Source: Bacteroidales bacterium
GTDB taxonomy: Bacteria; Bacteroidota; Bacteroidia; Bacteroidales; P3
Length of the DNA stretch: 64,000 nucleotides
Reading direction: 5' to 3'
Assembly: GCA_016292015.1 (NCBI GenBank)
Contig: JAEEZY010000003.1
Coordinates: 1 to 64,000 of the forward strand
The notes beneath the pieces are model-generated. The model worked only from the letters and a program-made list of their open reading frames with translations, did no database searches and was not told the origin of the DNA. Positions 26,245 to 35,638 of this stretch are shown here, piece after piece (the stretch's first letter is position 1; each line of letters opens with the position of its first letter). A program made the position numbers and the translations under genes.

Positions 26245-26315
26245 TTTTCTAGAGGCTCTAGAGGCTCTAGAAGTTCTAGAAGTTCTAGATATACTAGATG
26301 TTCTGGAGGGGGTTG
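26245..26315. repeat. Tandem TCTAGAnG repeats
   Basis: About seven 9-bp units of the type TCTAGAGGC or TCTAGAAGT. It lies between the sdaA start and the ppdK end. Being a multiple of three it keeps the frame open and lengthens the apparent sdaA ORF. Confidence 0.8.
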
Positions 26316-26400
26316 TTTGTTTTATAAAGAAAGTGTTATCGGGCTTTTGGCTCAATAACACTTTCTCCGGTTGTTTTCTTACCTTATAGTTATCATCTTC

Positions 26401-29112
26401 TTATCTGGAGGCCTTGATGGCTGCCTGGGCTGCTGCGAGACGTGCGAGAGGCACACGGAAGGGGCTGCAGCTGACGTAGTTGAGGCCAGCTTTGTAGAAG
26501 AACTCGACGGAAGCGGGATCACCACCATGCTCGCCGCAGACACCGCATTTGAGGTTCTGACGGGTGCCGCGTCCACGCTGTACTCCGAGCTCAACCAGCT
26601 GACCGACACACTCCTGGTCGAAGGTGTTGAACGGGTCGGCGGGGATAATCTTCTCGTCGATGTATTTGTGGACGATGGCATTGACGTCGTCACGGCTGAA
26701 GCCGTAGGTCATCTGGGTCAGGTCGTTGGTACCAAAGCTGAAGAACTCGGCCACCTCGGCAATCTTGTCGGCCACGAGGGCGGCACGCGGGATCTCGATC
26801 ATGGTGCCGAAGAGGTAGTTGATGGTAACGCCGTATTTGGCTTCGACCTCAGCCTTGACCGTGGTGGCGATGGCTTTCTGATGCTTGAGCTCGAGGGCGT
26901 TGATGGTCAGAGGAACCATGATTTCGAGGTGCGGGTCGTGACCTTCCTTCATGAGCTCGGCAGTGGCGCTGAAGAGAGCGCGGAACTGCATCTCGGTGAT
27001 TTCGGGATAGACGATGCCGAGACGGACACCGCGGAGACCCATCATGGGGTTGACCTCGTGCATGGACTCAACGCGAGCATGGAGGTCTTCGTAGCTCATG
27101 CCACGCTCCTTGGCAACGGCACGCTGCTTCTCTTCGGTCTGAGGGACGAACTCGTGCAGTGGGGGGTCCATAAGACGGAAAGTGAGGGGTTTGCCGTCCA
27201 TCACATAAAGAGTAGCTTTAGCAAACTCCTTCATGTCGGGCTCGAGGTCGTCGAGAGCTTTGACACGCTCTTCGAGGGTGTTGGCGAGAATCATGTTGCG
27301 GAGTTTCTCGAGGGGTTTCTCGCTGTTTTCGCCATAGAACATGTGCTCGATACGGAAGAGTCCGATACCTTCGGCACCGAAGGCGATGGCACGACGGGCA
27401 TCGTCGGGGTTGTCGGCATTGGTGCGGACACCCAGGGTGCGATATTTGTCAACCAGCTTCATGAACTGCTGGAAGAGCGGGTTTTCAGTAGCGTTGATCA
27501 TCTTCACTTCTTCGGCATAGACCCAGCCTTTGGTGCCGTTGAGAGCGATGGTGTCGCCTTCGTGGAAGGTTTTGTCGCCGATGGTGACAGTCTTGGAGTC
27601 GAAGTCGATCTTAACTGCCTCGCAACCAACGATGCAGCATTTGCCCCAACCACGAGCCACGAGAGCAGCGTGGGAGGTCATGCCACCACGAGCGGTGAGG
27701 ATTCCGTTGGCAGCACGCATGCCTTCAACGTCCTCGGGATTAGTCTCTTCGCGGACGAGGATGTTCTTAATCTTGGCAGCCTCGTACTCTTTGGCTTTCT
27801 CGCTTGAGAGGGCAATGCGACCATAGGAACCACCAGGGCCAGCGGGCAGACCCTTGGCGATGACGGTGTGCTTCTTCTCGTCGGCAGCATCGAGGATGGG
27901 GTGCAGGAGCTCGTCGAGCTGAGTGGGAGAGACGCGCATGACGACCTCTTTCTCGTCGATGAGGCCTTCCTTGGCCATGTCGGTAGCCATGGTGAGAGCA
28001 GCTACGCCAGTGCGTTTTCCAACACGGCACTGGAGCATGTAGAGCTTGCCGTCCTGGATGGTGAACTCGATGTCGAGCATGTCGTGGAAGCTGTGTTCGA
28101 GGGTCTGACGGATGTCGCAGAGCTCCTTATAAGTCTCGGGCATAAGCTCTTGCATGGAGTGCATGTGCTTGTTCTGCTCGTTCTTGGTGTCGTCGTTGAG
28201 TGGGTTTGGGGTGCGGATGCCGGCCACCACGTCTTCACCCTGGGCGTTGATAAGCCACTCACCGTAGAACTGGTTGTCGCCGGTGGCAGGGTTGCGGGTG
28301 AAAGCAACACCGGTGGCGCTGTTGTCGCCCATGTTGCCGAAGACCATAGCCTGCACGTTGACGGCAGTGCCCCAATCATCGGGGATGCCCTCGATGCGAC
28401 GGTAGCTGATGGCCTTCTTACCGTTCCAGCTCTTGAATACGGCCTTGATGCCACCTTCCATCTGAGCGCGGGCGTCATCGGGGAACTCGGTGCCCAGCAC
28501 CTCTTTCACCTTCTTCTTGAAATCCTCGGCCAGACCTTTGAGGTCGTCGGCGGTGAGGTCGGTGTCGCTCTTGTAGCCCTTGGAGGCCTTGTAGGAGTCG
28601 AGCATGTCGTCGAGCTGCTTGCGGATGCCTTTACCGTCGGCAGGCTCGATGCCTTCGGACTTCTCCATGACCACGTCGGCATACATCATGATGAGACGGC
28701 GGTAGGAGTCATAGACGAAACGAGGGTTGTTGGTGCGTTTGAGCATACCGGGGATGGTCTTGCTCGAAAGACCGATATTAAGTACGGTATCCATCATGCC
28801 GGGCATGGAGCTGCGGGCACCGGAACGGCAGCTGACAAGCAGGGGGTTCTCGGGGTCGTCATAGCGCATACCCATAAGATTTTCAACGTTTTTCATGCCA
28901 GCCCAGACTTCATCCATGAGGCCTGCAGGGAGTTGGCAGTTGTTGGCGTAGTAGGCAGTGCAGCACTCGGTAGTGATGGTCAGACCGGCGGGAACGGGAA
29001 GACCAAGTAAACACATCTCGGCCAGGTTGGCACCCTTGCCACCCAGCAAATTCTTCATGTCGGCTTTACCTTCAGCTGTCTTTCCGCCGAAGGTGTAAAC
29101 AAATTTTGTCAT
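26401..29112 (-). CDS. ppdK: Pyruvate, phosphate dikinase
   Basis: A 903-residue enzyme that interconverts pyruvate + ATP + phosphate and PEP + AMP + pyrophosphate. The N-terminal nucleotide-binding domain opens VYTFGGKTAEGKADMKNLLGG; the phosphohistidine motif GGMTSHAALVARGWGKCC lies near residue 453; the C-terminal TIM barrel ends with NYVSCSPFRVPLARLAAAQ, containing the catalytic cysteine. Full length. The minus-strand TATATTTG (plus 29166-29173) is a probable -7 box. In Bacteroidota it often acts in glycolysis with pyrophosphate; direction here is not known. Confidence 0.97.
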   Translation of the reverse strand: MTKFVYTFGGKTAEGKADMKNLLGGKGANLAEMCLLGLPVPAGLTITTECCTAYYANNCQLPAGLMDEVWAGMKNVENLMGMRYDDPENPLLVSCRSGARSSMPGMMDTVLNIGLSSKTIPGMLKRTNNPRFVYDSYRRLIMMYADVVMEKSEGIEPADGKGIRKQLDDMLDSYKASKGYKSDTDLTADDLKGLAEDFKKKVKEVLGTEFPDDARAQMEGGIKAVFKSWNGKKAISYRRIEGIPDDWGTAVNVQAMVFGNMGDNSATGVAFTRNPATGDNQFYGEWLINAQGEDVVAGIRTPNPLNDDTKNEQNKHMHSMQELMPETYKELCDIRQTLEHSFHDMLDIEFTIQDGKLYMLQCRVGKRTGVAALTMATDMAKEGLIDEKEVVMRVSPTQLDELLHPILDAADEKKHTVIAKGLPAGPGGSYGRIALSSEKAKEYEAAKIKNILVREETNPEDVEGMRAANGILTARGGMTSHAALVARGWGKCCIVGCEAVKIDFDSKTVTIGDKTFHEGDTIALNGTKGWVYAEEVKMINATENPLFQQFMKLVDKYRTLGVRTNADNPDDARRAIAFGAEGIGLFRIEHMFYGENSEKPLEKLRNMILANTLEERVKALDDLEPDMKEFAKATLYVMDGKPLTFRLMDPPLHEFVPQTEEKQRAVAKERGMSYEDLHARVESMHEVNPMMGLRGVRLGIVYPEITEMQFRALFSATAELMKEGHDPHLEIMVPLTINALELKHQKAIATTVKAEVEAKYGVTINYLFGTMIEIPRAALVADKIAEVAEFFSFGTNDLTQMTYGFSRDDVNAIVHKYIDEKIIPADPFNTFDQECVGQLVELGVQRGRGTRQNLKCGVCGEHGGDPASVEFFYKAGLNYVSCSPFRVPLARLAAAQAAIKASR

Positions 29113-29797
29113 ATATAATTATTTATTAATAAGTTAATCGGTTTGGTTGTTCACGAACGAAAGTGCAAATATAGTATATTTTTTATAGAATAAAAAGCCC
29201 AGCCAAGCTTTTTTTTCTTAACCGCCCATGGATTATCTAGATTGCCTGGTTCCTCTAGCCAACCAAGCTCCCTCATATCCCTCACTAAGCCCCCACTAAG
29301 AGGAACCCTGGAGGGGTCTCGAATGGGTCTCGAACATACCTTATAGCTAAGACACTGGTGATACAAGACTGATACATCAGTGATACGGAAGTAAAACGAA
29401 AGTGATTGATTTAGTCTTTTACTAACAACATGTTACAGTCGGCAAAGACGCTGACATAAGCAATGGTATAAATCCCATGAGCGGCTCTATATAATTGATA
29501 TATCGCATTATATAAAGGTATAAGACTAACTTTTTAGTCCTGCAAAAATACAAAACAAATCGCGACAAAACAACCCCCAACCCAAAATTTAGCAAAAAAT
29601 AACTAACATCCAAGAGAAAGCCCGTGTCATCCATAGCACACATCTTCATCAGTCCTAAAAACATGCTTCACACCCTGCTTTTGACAGATTTTTTTTATTA
29701 ATTGTGCTTTTAACGAAAAGTTTTCGTATCTTTGCATTTCGGAGAGTTAGTGTTCTCCGTTTAGTTACAAGATAAACAACACAATACGACAATAACG
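29113..29797. other. Long intergenic region between ppdK and an OmpA-like gene
   Basis: No gene is supported in 685 bp. It contains the ppdK -7 box (minus, plus 29166-29173), a second minus-strand TAnnTTTG (TATTTTTG, plus 29543-29550) that would give a long leader or small RNA, a stretch of GATAC words near 29357-29387, and the promoter of the next gene at 29702-29734. Short ORFs here lack start context and any recognisable domain. Confidence 0.5.
29702..29734 (+). promoter_or_regulatory. Promoter of the OmpA-like gene
   Basis: TATCTTTG at 29727-29734 is a perfect -7 box. A TTGTG at 29702-29706 is 20 bp upstream and may serve as the -33 box. The leader is about 57 nt. Confidence 0.65.
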
Positions 29798-31210
29798 ATG
29801 AAACGTTTTCTCACAGCATTGTTGGCTCTGACGCTCATTTTCGCCTGCGGCGACGCTATGGCTCAGAGCAAAAAAGGTGGCAAGAAAGGCGCTAAGACTT
29901 CGCAGACCTCGAAGAAGAAAAAAGGGAAGAAAGAGGAAGCTGCCCCCGCTCCGGTGCAGGACAATGCCCTACCCTACAATTCGAACGACTGCCTGTTTGC
30001 CATAGAACTGCAGCCCGACGTGACCTACGGTCCCAAGGATGCCCCCCAGGGAGCAGGCCGCGTGATGGACGTAAAAGCCGACAAGAAGCACCCCTACCTG
30101 TTTGAATATGAGCACAACACGGTGTGGTATAAGTTCAAGGTGCCCTACAACGGCTATCTGGAATTCGAAATCAACCAGGCCGACTCTAAGGACGACTACG
30201 ACTTCCTGCTCTACAAATACACCGACGAGTATTTCAGCAACAAGATATGCCAGAACCAGATTCTGCCTATCGCCGTGAACATTGGCGACCTGGACACCGC
30301 CTCGGCCCCCGGAGCCCCATCGATGGGCATGAAGGTTGACGGCGAAGTGGCCAACATCAAGAGCAAGAAACAACCGAGCCAGATGCTGAAGTCCATCTAC
30401 GTGCGCAAGGGCGAGGTGTACTACCTGGTGCTCGACAACGTCAACCCCGGAGGCTCGGGCCATTCCATCACGGTTTCCATCCATGTCGATGCCTTCGAGC
30501 CGCAGGTGGTTTTCTATGACCCACAGGGACGCAAGAACGTGACCGTTGACCTTCTCATACTTGAGAAAAACACCGACAACCGCCCGATTGCCAAGACCCC
30601 CAGCTGGACATCGGGGCGCGTGAAGTTCGTTCCAGGATTCACCTACACCCTCTACGCCAAGAAGGACGGATATTTCTCGGTGTATAAGGAGTTCAACTCC
30701 AACATGTTCCTCAACGACACCATACTGCGTTTCATCATGAACCCCAAACGACGCGGCACATCCTACCCCGTCAACGACGTCTATTTCGAAGACGGCACAT
30801 CGAAGCTGCTGCCAGGGTCGGACACCGCTTTGATGAACTATGTGTATATGTTCAAGAACCATCCCGAGGTGACCTTCCTTGTCAAAGGCCGTGTGCCCAC
30901 CTTCGGAGTTGACCCCAAGGCCGACACCGAGATTTCACTACAGAGAGCCGTGGTGGTGAAGGAGTTCTTTGTCAAAAACGGTATCAGCGAGGATCGCATT
31001 TCGGTGGCAGGCATGAACCTCAACGAGGTGAAACGGGCAGCCAACGCAGCCTTTGCTGCCGAGGGATCGGGCTCATCGAACAAGAACGTCAAACAGTCGG
31101 AGACACAGAAGAGCGACAAGCGCGTAGCCGACCATCTATTCAATAAAATAGAAATATTCATCACTGGTGTTGGCGACGAGCCGACCAAGCCAGTATCGAA
31201 CAAACGATAA
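29798..31210 (+). CDS. Secreted OmpA-C-like envelope protein
   Basis: A 470-residue protein with a signal peptide (residues 1-22, ending AMAQ), then a Lys-rich linker (KKGGKKGAKTSQTSKKKKGK). The central part (about 60-320) is beta-rich and resembles pre-peptidase or carbohydrate-binding modules. The C-terminal segment (about 330-420) follows the OmpA peptidoglycan-binding outline: VYFEDGTSKLLPGSDTALMN, a strand with VKGR, then LQRAVVVKEFFVKNGISEDR. A basic Ser-rich tail with NKNVKQSETQKSDKRVADHL interrupts and follows it. It probably anchors an outer-membrane structure to the wall. No close partner is coded nearby. Confidence 0.8.
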   Translation: MKRFLTALLALTLIFACGDAMAQSKKGGKKGAKTSQTSKKKKGKKEEAAPAPVQDNALPYNSNDCLFAIELQPDVTYGPKDAPQGAGRVMDVKADKKHPYLFEYEHNTVWYKFKVPYNGYLEFEINQADSKDDYDFLLYKYTDEYFSNKICQNQILPIAVNIGDLDTASAPGAPSMGMKVDGEVANIKSKKQPSQMLKSIYVRKGEVYYLVLDNVNPGGSGHSITVSIHVDAFEPQVVFYDPQGRKNVTVDLLILEKNTDNRPIAKTPSWTSGRVKFVPGFTYTLYAKKDGYFSVYKEFNSNMFLNDTILRFIMNPKRRGTSYPVNDVYFEDGTSKLLPGSDTALMNYVYMFKNHPEVTFLVKGRVPTFGVDPKADTEISLQRAVVVKEFFVKNGISEDRISVAGMNLNEVKRAANAAFAAEGSGSSNKNVKQSETQKSDKRVADHLFNKIEIFITGVGDEPTKPVSNKR

Positions 31211-31253
31211 CAATTAACAACATTATAAATCACTTAAACAAAACACAAATACT

Positions 31254-32261
31254 ATGGCAAAAGTAGCTATAAACGGTTTCGGCCGAATCGGACGTATGTC
31301 CTTCCGTGCCATGTTGGCACACCCTGAACTCGATGTAGTGGCCGTCAACGACCTCACCAGCGCTGACACCCTCGCCTACCTTTTCAAATACGACAGCGTC
31401 CATGCTGGCTTTGACGGCGATGTTCATGCCGAAGGCGACAGCATCGTGGTGAACGGCAAGAAAGTCAAAATCTATGCCGAGCGCGACCCCGAAAACCTCC
31501 CATGGAAAGAACTCGGAATCGACATCGTGGTTGAATCCACCGGTCTTTTCAAGAAACGCGAGCAGATGATGAAACACATCAATGCCGGTGCCAAGAAGGT
31601 CATCCTCACCGTCCCCGCTGCCAAGGCCGAGGATGTTGACGCAACAGTGGTCATGGGTGTCAACGACAACGTGCTCACCAAGGACACCGTGCTGGTTTCG
31701 AACGCCAGCTGCACCACCAACTGCCTCGCTCCCATGGCAAAGGTGCTGAACGACAAATTCGGCATCAAGCGCGGTTTCATGAACACCATCCACAGCTACA
31801 CCAACGACCAGAAGATTCTCGACCAGCCACACAGCGACCTCCGTCGTGCACGCGCAGCTGCAGTGTCAATAATCCCCACCTCGAGCGGTGCTGCCAAGGC
31901 TGTGGGTCTGGTTATCCCCGAGCTGAAAGGCAAACTCGACGGTTTTGCAATGCGTGTTCCCACTCCCGACGGCTCTGTGGTTGACCTCACCGCCGAGATG
32001 GCCTGCAACGTGACCAAAGAGGAAATCAACGCAGCCATCAAGGAAGCTGCCGAAGGCCCGATGAAAGGCATCCTCGAATATGTTGACGAGCCTATCGTGA
32101 GCATCGACATCGTGGACAACAAGCACAGCAGTATCTTCGACTCGCTCCTCACCCAGGTGATGGACGGCAACTTTGTGAAGGTCATATCATGGTATGACAA
32201 CGAGCAAGGCTACAGCACCCGCGTCTCAGACCTTGCCTCGAAGCTGGCCACCCTGCTCTAA
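31254..32261 (+). CDS. gapA: Glyceraldehyde-3-phosphate dehydrogenase, type I
   Basis: A 335-residue glycolytic enzyme. NAD-binding GFGRIGRMSFRA is at residues 8-19, the catalytic Cys is in SNASCTTNCLAP near residues 150-161, and RVPTPDGSVVDLT near 231 and SWYDNEQGYSTRV near 312 are typical. The gene follows the OmpA-like gene by 43 bp and ends before a strong terminator at 32291-32332. A separate promoter is not obvious. Confidence 0.97.
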   Translation: MAKVAINGFGRIGRMSFRAMLAHPELDVVAVNDLTSADTLAYLFKYDSVHAGFDGDVHAEGDSIVVNGKKVKIYAERDPENLPWKELGIDIVVESTGLFKKREQMMKHINAGAKKVILTVPAAKAEDVDATVVMGVNDNVLTKDTVLVSNASCTTNCLAPMAKVLNDKFGIKRGFMNTIHSYTNDQKILDQPHSDLRRARAAAVSIIPTSSGAAKAVGLVIPELKGKLDGFAMRVPTPDGSVVDLTAEMACNVTKEEINAAIKEAAEGPMKGILEYVDEPIVSIDIVDNKHSSIFDSLLTQVMDGNFVKVISWYDNEQGYSTRVSDLASKLATLL

Positions 32262-32290
32262 TCGACCGTTGAATCAAACAAATAATCTAA

Positions 32291-32332
32291 CAATAGGGAC
32301 ATGCATGGCCAGACCCATGAGTGTCCCTATTG
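32291..32332 (+). terminator. Intrinsic terminator after gapA
   Basis: CAATAGGGACA (32291-32301) pairs perfectly with TGTCCCTATTG (32322-32332), followed by GTTTTTG. Confidence 0.85.
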
Positions 32333-32366
32333 GTTTTTGTAAGAACCAGTTAAAATCAGAGAAACG

Positions 32367-33119
32367 ATGCCCGACATACTAAAAGGGAAAGTCGCCATTG
32401 TCACCGGAGCCACAAGAGGCATCGGTCGCCACATTGCAAAACTATTCGCCTCAGAAGGCGCAGACATCGCTTTCTGTGCCCGTCATGGTGGTGAACCGAT
32501 GACCACACTGGAAAAAGAGATCACCGACCTTGGCCGTCGTTGCAAAGGCTATATTGCCGACGTGGCTGTCATGGAAGGTGCACAGAAGTTCGTCGATCAG
32601 GTTGTGGCGGACTTCGGCACGGTGAACATATTAGTCAACAACGCAGGCATATCGGATGACAACGCCATGAAACGCATGACCGACGAACAGTTCAGAAGAG
32701 TCGTCGATACCAACCTTGGCAGTGTTTTCTGTATGACCAAGGCGGTGCAACCCGTCATGTGGAAACTTGGCTCGGGTGCCATCGTCAATATGGGTTCCGT
32801 GGTGGGCATAGCAGGCAACTACAAGCAAGCCAACTACGCAGCCTCGAAAGCCGGCATCATAGGGCTTACCAAAAGCTGTGCCAAGGAATTTGCAGTGCGC
32901 AACATACGAGTGAATGTCGTCTGCCCCGGCTTCATCGAGACAGAGATGACCGCCGATGTGCCTGCCGAACTGAAAGACACCTGGTGCAGCCGTATCCCCA
33001 TGAAGAGACCAGGCACAGCCGACGAGGTGGCCAACGCCTGTCTGTTCCTCGCCAGCGACATGTGTCCGTACATCACCAGCGTGGTACTACCCGTCCACGG
33101 GGGGATGGAAGACGCATGA
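32367..33119 (+). CDS. fabG: 3-oxoacyl-ACP reductase
   Basis: A 250-residue short-chain dehydrogenase of the FabG type, reducing 3-oxoacyl-ACP with NADPH in fatty-acid elongation. Cofactor motif GATRGIGRHIA is at residues 14-24, NNAGIS near 90, catalytic Ser in VNMGSVVG near 141 and the YxxxK motif in NYAASKAG near 155. The C-terminus PVHGGM is usual. No other fatty-acid genes lie beside it, so a related SDR activity cannot be excluded. Confidence 0.88.
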   Translation: MPDILKGKVAIVTGATRGIGRHIAKLFASEGADIAFCARHGGEPMTTLEKEITDLGRRCKGYIADVAVMEGAQKFVDQVVADFGTVNILVNNAGISDDNAMKRMTDEQFRRVVDTNLGSVFCMTKAVQPVMWKLGSGAIVNMGSVVGIAGNYKQANYAASKAGIIGLTKSCAKEFAVRNIRVNVVCPGFIETEMTADVPAELKDTWCSRIPMKRPGTADEVANACLFLASDMCPYITSVVLPVHGGMEDA

Positions 33120-33142
33120 CGACTTGTAAAACGAAACAATAG

Positions 33143-33169
33143 AGGTGCAACTCAGTGCACACCTGTTTT
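33143..33169 (+). terminator. Weak terminator or attenuator hairpin
   Basis: AGGTG (33143-33147) pairs with CACCT (33160-33164), with an inner GCA/TGC possibility, followed by GTTTTTGC. It lies just before the next start codon, so it could attenuate the binding-protein gene. Confidence 0.45.
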
Positions 33170-33176
33170 TGCAACA

Positions 33177-34088
33177 ATGAAAAACACAAAACTTCTCGTC
33201 CACTTCATTGCAGTGTTGCTTTGTGCAGCGACATTAGCCGGTTGCCGCAACAACGGTAGCCAAAATGCGAACCCCGACACCTACGAATACACCGACGACT
33301 ACCAAAACACCGTCACCATCCCCTCCGACCCGAAGCGAGTGGTTTCCCTCTCCCCCGCAGTCACCGAGATAGTTTTCGCACTTGGAAAGGGCGACCTGCT
33401 GGTGGGACGTACCGACTTCTGCCAATATCCCGCAGAAGTATCAGCCATAGAGAGTGTCGGAGGGATTTCGAACCTCAATATCGAGAAAATCCTTGCGCTC
33501 AAACCCGATTTGGTCATAAGCGGCTCCATGATACCGCAGAAGTCGGCCGAACACCTTATGTCGCTCGGTGTACCGATGGTGTGCGTGATTGAGAAGAACC
33601 GTTTTGACGGCCTCTATGAGAACATAGCCAAAATCGGCCAGCTCATAGGGCGCACTCAGACCGCAGACAGTCTTATTGACAAACTAAAAAAGGAGATGGA
33701 GTCAGAGCAGGCGCAGTATGCCGAAAAGCCCGACAACAAGCGTCCATCGGTTTATTATGTTGTAGGTTTTGGTGCCGGCGGCAACTTCACCGCTGGAGGC
33801 GACACTTTCATCAACGACCTTATAGCAATGGCCGGAGGACGCAATATTGCAGCCGGGGTGAAAGGATGGAGCTACAGCCTTGAGGCCCTGATGTCGGAAA
33901 ACCCCGACTTTATCATCATACGCCGCGAGGACAGCGCCACCTTCTGCAACACCAAGCCCTACACACGGCTCGATGCTGTGAAGCAAGGTCGCGTCATAGC
34001 CATTGAGAGTGCCACCATCGACCTCCAGATTCCACGCAACATCGATTGCATCAACCGACTCCGTAAAACATTCTCTACTTGTGAATGA
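33177..34088 (+). CDS. BtuF-like ABC transporter substrate-binding lipoprotein
   Basis: A 303-residue lipoprotein with lipobox LAGC near residues 20-23. The mature domain is a BtuF/FepB-type periplasmic binding fold: SDPKRVVSLSPAVTEIVFAL, LLVGRTDFCQYPAEV, LKPDLVISGS, and GKFxAGG-like GAGGNFTAGGDTFINDLIAMAGG near residue 200. It likely binds cobalamin or an iron chelate for import. No BtuC/BtuD-type permease or ATPase is next to it, so the substrate is not determined. The following gene overlaps its stop by 4 bp (ATGA). Confidence 0.88.
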   Translation: MKNTKLLVHFIAVLLCAATLAGCRNNGSQNANPDTYEYTDDYQNTVTIPSDPKRVVSLSPAVTEIVFALGKGDLLVGRTDFCQYPAEVSAIESVGGISNLNIEKILALKPDLVISGSMIPQKSAEHLMSLGVPMVCVIEKNRFDGLYENIAKIGQLIGRTQTADSLIDKLKKEMESEQAQYAEKPDNKRPSVYYVVGFGAGGNFTAGGDTFINDLIAMAGGRNIAAGVKGWSYSLEALMSENPDFIIIRREDSATFCNTKPYTRLDAVKQGRVIAIESATIDLQIPRNIDCINRLRKTFSTCE

Positions 34089-34471
34089 AAAGTAGATACA
34101 CAACACCGATTTATGGAATCCGCTGTCACTATGGAGCGTGGTGGTTGAGTAGGCGGTTCGAGGCCATCACATGGTTTGGGCACATATTCTTCAACTGCTC
34201 GAAGGATGAGCTGGCGGCAAAGCTGCACACCCCAGCCCTGCTGCAGACAGAGCGTCACGAGCGCATACACCTGTTGCAGGCAAGGAGCTTCCGTACACGT
34301 TATCTGGGTTTCTACACTATATATGTGGCGTGGTGGCTCCGCAACTTGATGCACTACCGCAATGCGATGAAGGCATACTACAACATTCCGTTTGAGCGCG
34401 AAGCCTACGAAAACGAGCACTTGGAGGAATACAACACGACACACTGGCGCGACTATCGCCCCACAACGTGA
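34085..34471 (+). CDS. Hypothetical protein with HERIH motif
   Basis: A 128-residue protein translationally coupled to the binding-protein gene. It contains ERHERIHLLQARSF near residue 57, then a hydrophobic helix (YLGFYTIYVAWWL), then FEREAYENEHLEEY. The spaced H-E-x-x-H and downstream acidic residue resemble a small zinc-metallopeptidase core, as do the tryptophan-rich start and amphipathic helix, but no family is recognised. The HERIH pattern is H-E-x-x-H, which supports metal binding. Being membrane-associated is plausible. A role with the transporter is only inferred from the overlap. Confidence 0.75.
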   Translation: MKSRYTTPIYGIRCHYGAWWLSRRFEAITWFGHIFFNCSKDELAAKLHTPALLQTERHERIHLLQARSFRTRYLGFYTIYVAWWLRNLMHYRNAMKAYYNIPFEREAYENEHLEEYNTTHWRDYRPTT

Positions 34472-34547
34472 CAGAAGCCACGCCAAAAGGTTGTTGCACA
34501 ATATAGGTTTTCACGATACGTTATTACATAACTAAAGATTTCAAATT

Positions 34548-35555
34548 ATGAAAATAGCAGTAGTTGGAGCCACCGGATTGGTTGGAGGAGTGATGCTTCA
34601 GGTGCTTGAAGAGCGAGGTTTTGGGAACGAAGAGGTGCTCGTGGCAGCCTCACCCAAGTCGGTTGGGAAGAAAATCATGTTTGCAGGTCGCGAGCTGACG
34701 GTGCAGGCAGTCGAAGATGTGATAGCCCAGAAGCCACGTTTTGCCATATTCTCGGCTGGAGCCTCGACCTCGAAACAATATGCACTGCCGTTCACAGCCG
34801 CAGGCACCACGGTCATCGACAACTCGTCTGCCTGGCGTATGGTGTCGGTGGTGCCGTTGGTGGTGCCCGAGATAAACATCGGAGCCGCCATACAAGCAAT
34901 CAAACAATCACGCAACCACGCAACCATCATAGCCAACCCCAACTGCTCGACCATCCAGATGGTGCTGGCTCTTTCGGGACTTCAGAAACGTTATGGCATA
35001 AGGCGTATCGTGGTCTCAACCTACCAGAGTGTCACCGGCACCGGCATGAAAGCCATCCGTCAGCTTGAGGCTGAGGAACGCGGCGAGACCCCCGAAGCAA
35101 TGGCATATCCTTGCCCGGTCCACCGCAACCTGTTCCCCCATGGCGGAGATTTCTGCGACGACCTCTACACCACCGAGGAGCACAAGCTGGTTGACGAGAC
35201 AAGGAAGATTTTCGACGACAAGACAATCCAGGTCAGCGCAACAGTGGCACGGGTGCCTGTGGTGGGCGGTCACAGCGAGTCGGTGAACGTGGAGCTGAAG
35301 GAGGAATTTGAACTCGACGAGGTTCGCAAAATCATAGCCGAAACCGAAGGCTGTGTGCTATACGACAATCCAGAGAAGTTGGAGTACCCCACTCCCCTAC
35401 TCTCACACCATCGCGACGAGGTGTTTGTGGGACGTCTGCGTCGTGACCCCTCTCAGCCACGCACACTGAACATGTGGGTGGTGGCCGACAACCTGCGCAA
35501 GGGAGCCGCCACCAACGCAATAGAGATAATGCAAAAGTTATTGGCCATCAGTTAG
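34548..35555 (+). CDS. asd: Aspartate-semialdehyde dehydrogenase
   Basis: A 335-residue enzyme of the lysine, threonine and methionine pathway. NADP motif GATGLVGGVMLQVLEERGF is at residues 7-25, catalytic Cys in ANPNCSTIQM near residue 131, YQSVTGTGMKA near 160, and the substrate-binding R-V-P-V-V-G-G-H segment near 240. Just before the active site it has an extra run AAIQAIKQSRNHATI; its DNA (34891-34925) is made of CAAGCAATCA-type words also found in truB and the A2M gene, and looks like an in-frame repeat insertion. The protein is otherwise intact. Confidence 0.95.
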   Translation: MKIAVVGATGLVGGVMLQVLEERGFGNEEVLVAASPKSVGKKIMFAGRELTVQAVEDVIAQKPRFAIFSAGASTSKQYALPFTAAGTTVIDNSSAWRMVSVVPLVVPEINIGAAIQAIKQSRNHATIIANPNCSTIQMVLALSGLQKRYGIRRIVVSTYQSVTGTGMKAIRQLEAEERGETPEAMAYPCPVHRNLFPHGGDFCDDLYTTEEHKLVDETRKIFDDKTIQVSATVARVPVVGGHSESVNVELKEEFELDEVRKIIAETEGCVLYDNPEKLEYPTPLLSHHRDEVFVGRLRRDPSQPRTLNMWVVADNLRKGAATNAIEIMQKLLAIS

Positions 35556-35638
35556 GAAGCTGCGAACCGTAACCACTTGACAACTGCCCCATCAAAGATC
35601 CTCTTTCAAAAATTGTTTATTACATTTCTTCACTTCTC

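Noticed and set aside
25024..26361. 445-residue version of sdaA
   Set aside because: The extra 45 N-terminal residues are translated tandem CTAGA repeats; the 400-residue form from ATG 26226 fits the family.
26371..27807. 478-residue plus-strand ORF antisense to ppdK, and a similar 380-residue ORF at 27868-29010
   Set aside because: Shadow of a GC-rich gene on the other strand; no domain, and ppdK is unmistakable.
29151..29664. Two short minus-strand ORFs (71 and 80 residues)
   Set aside because: No domain, no promoter match for them as genes, and their composition is that of intergenic DNA.
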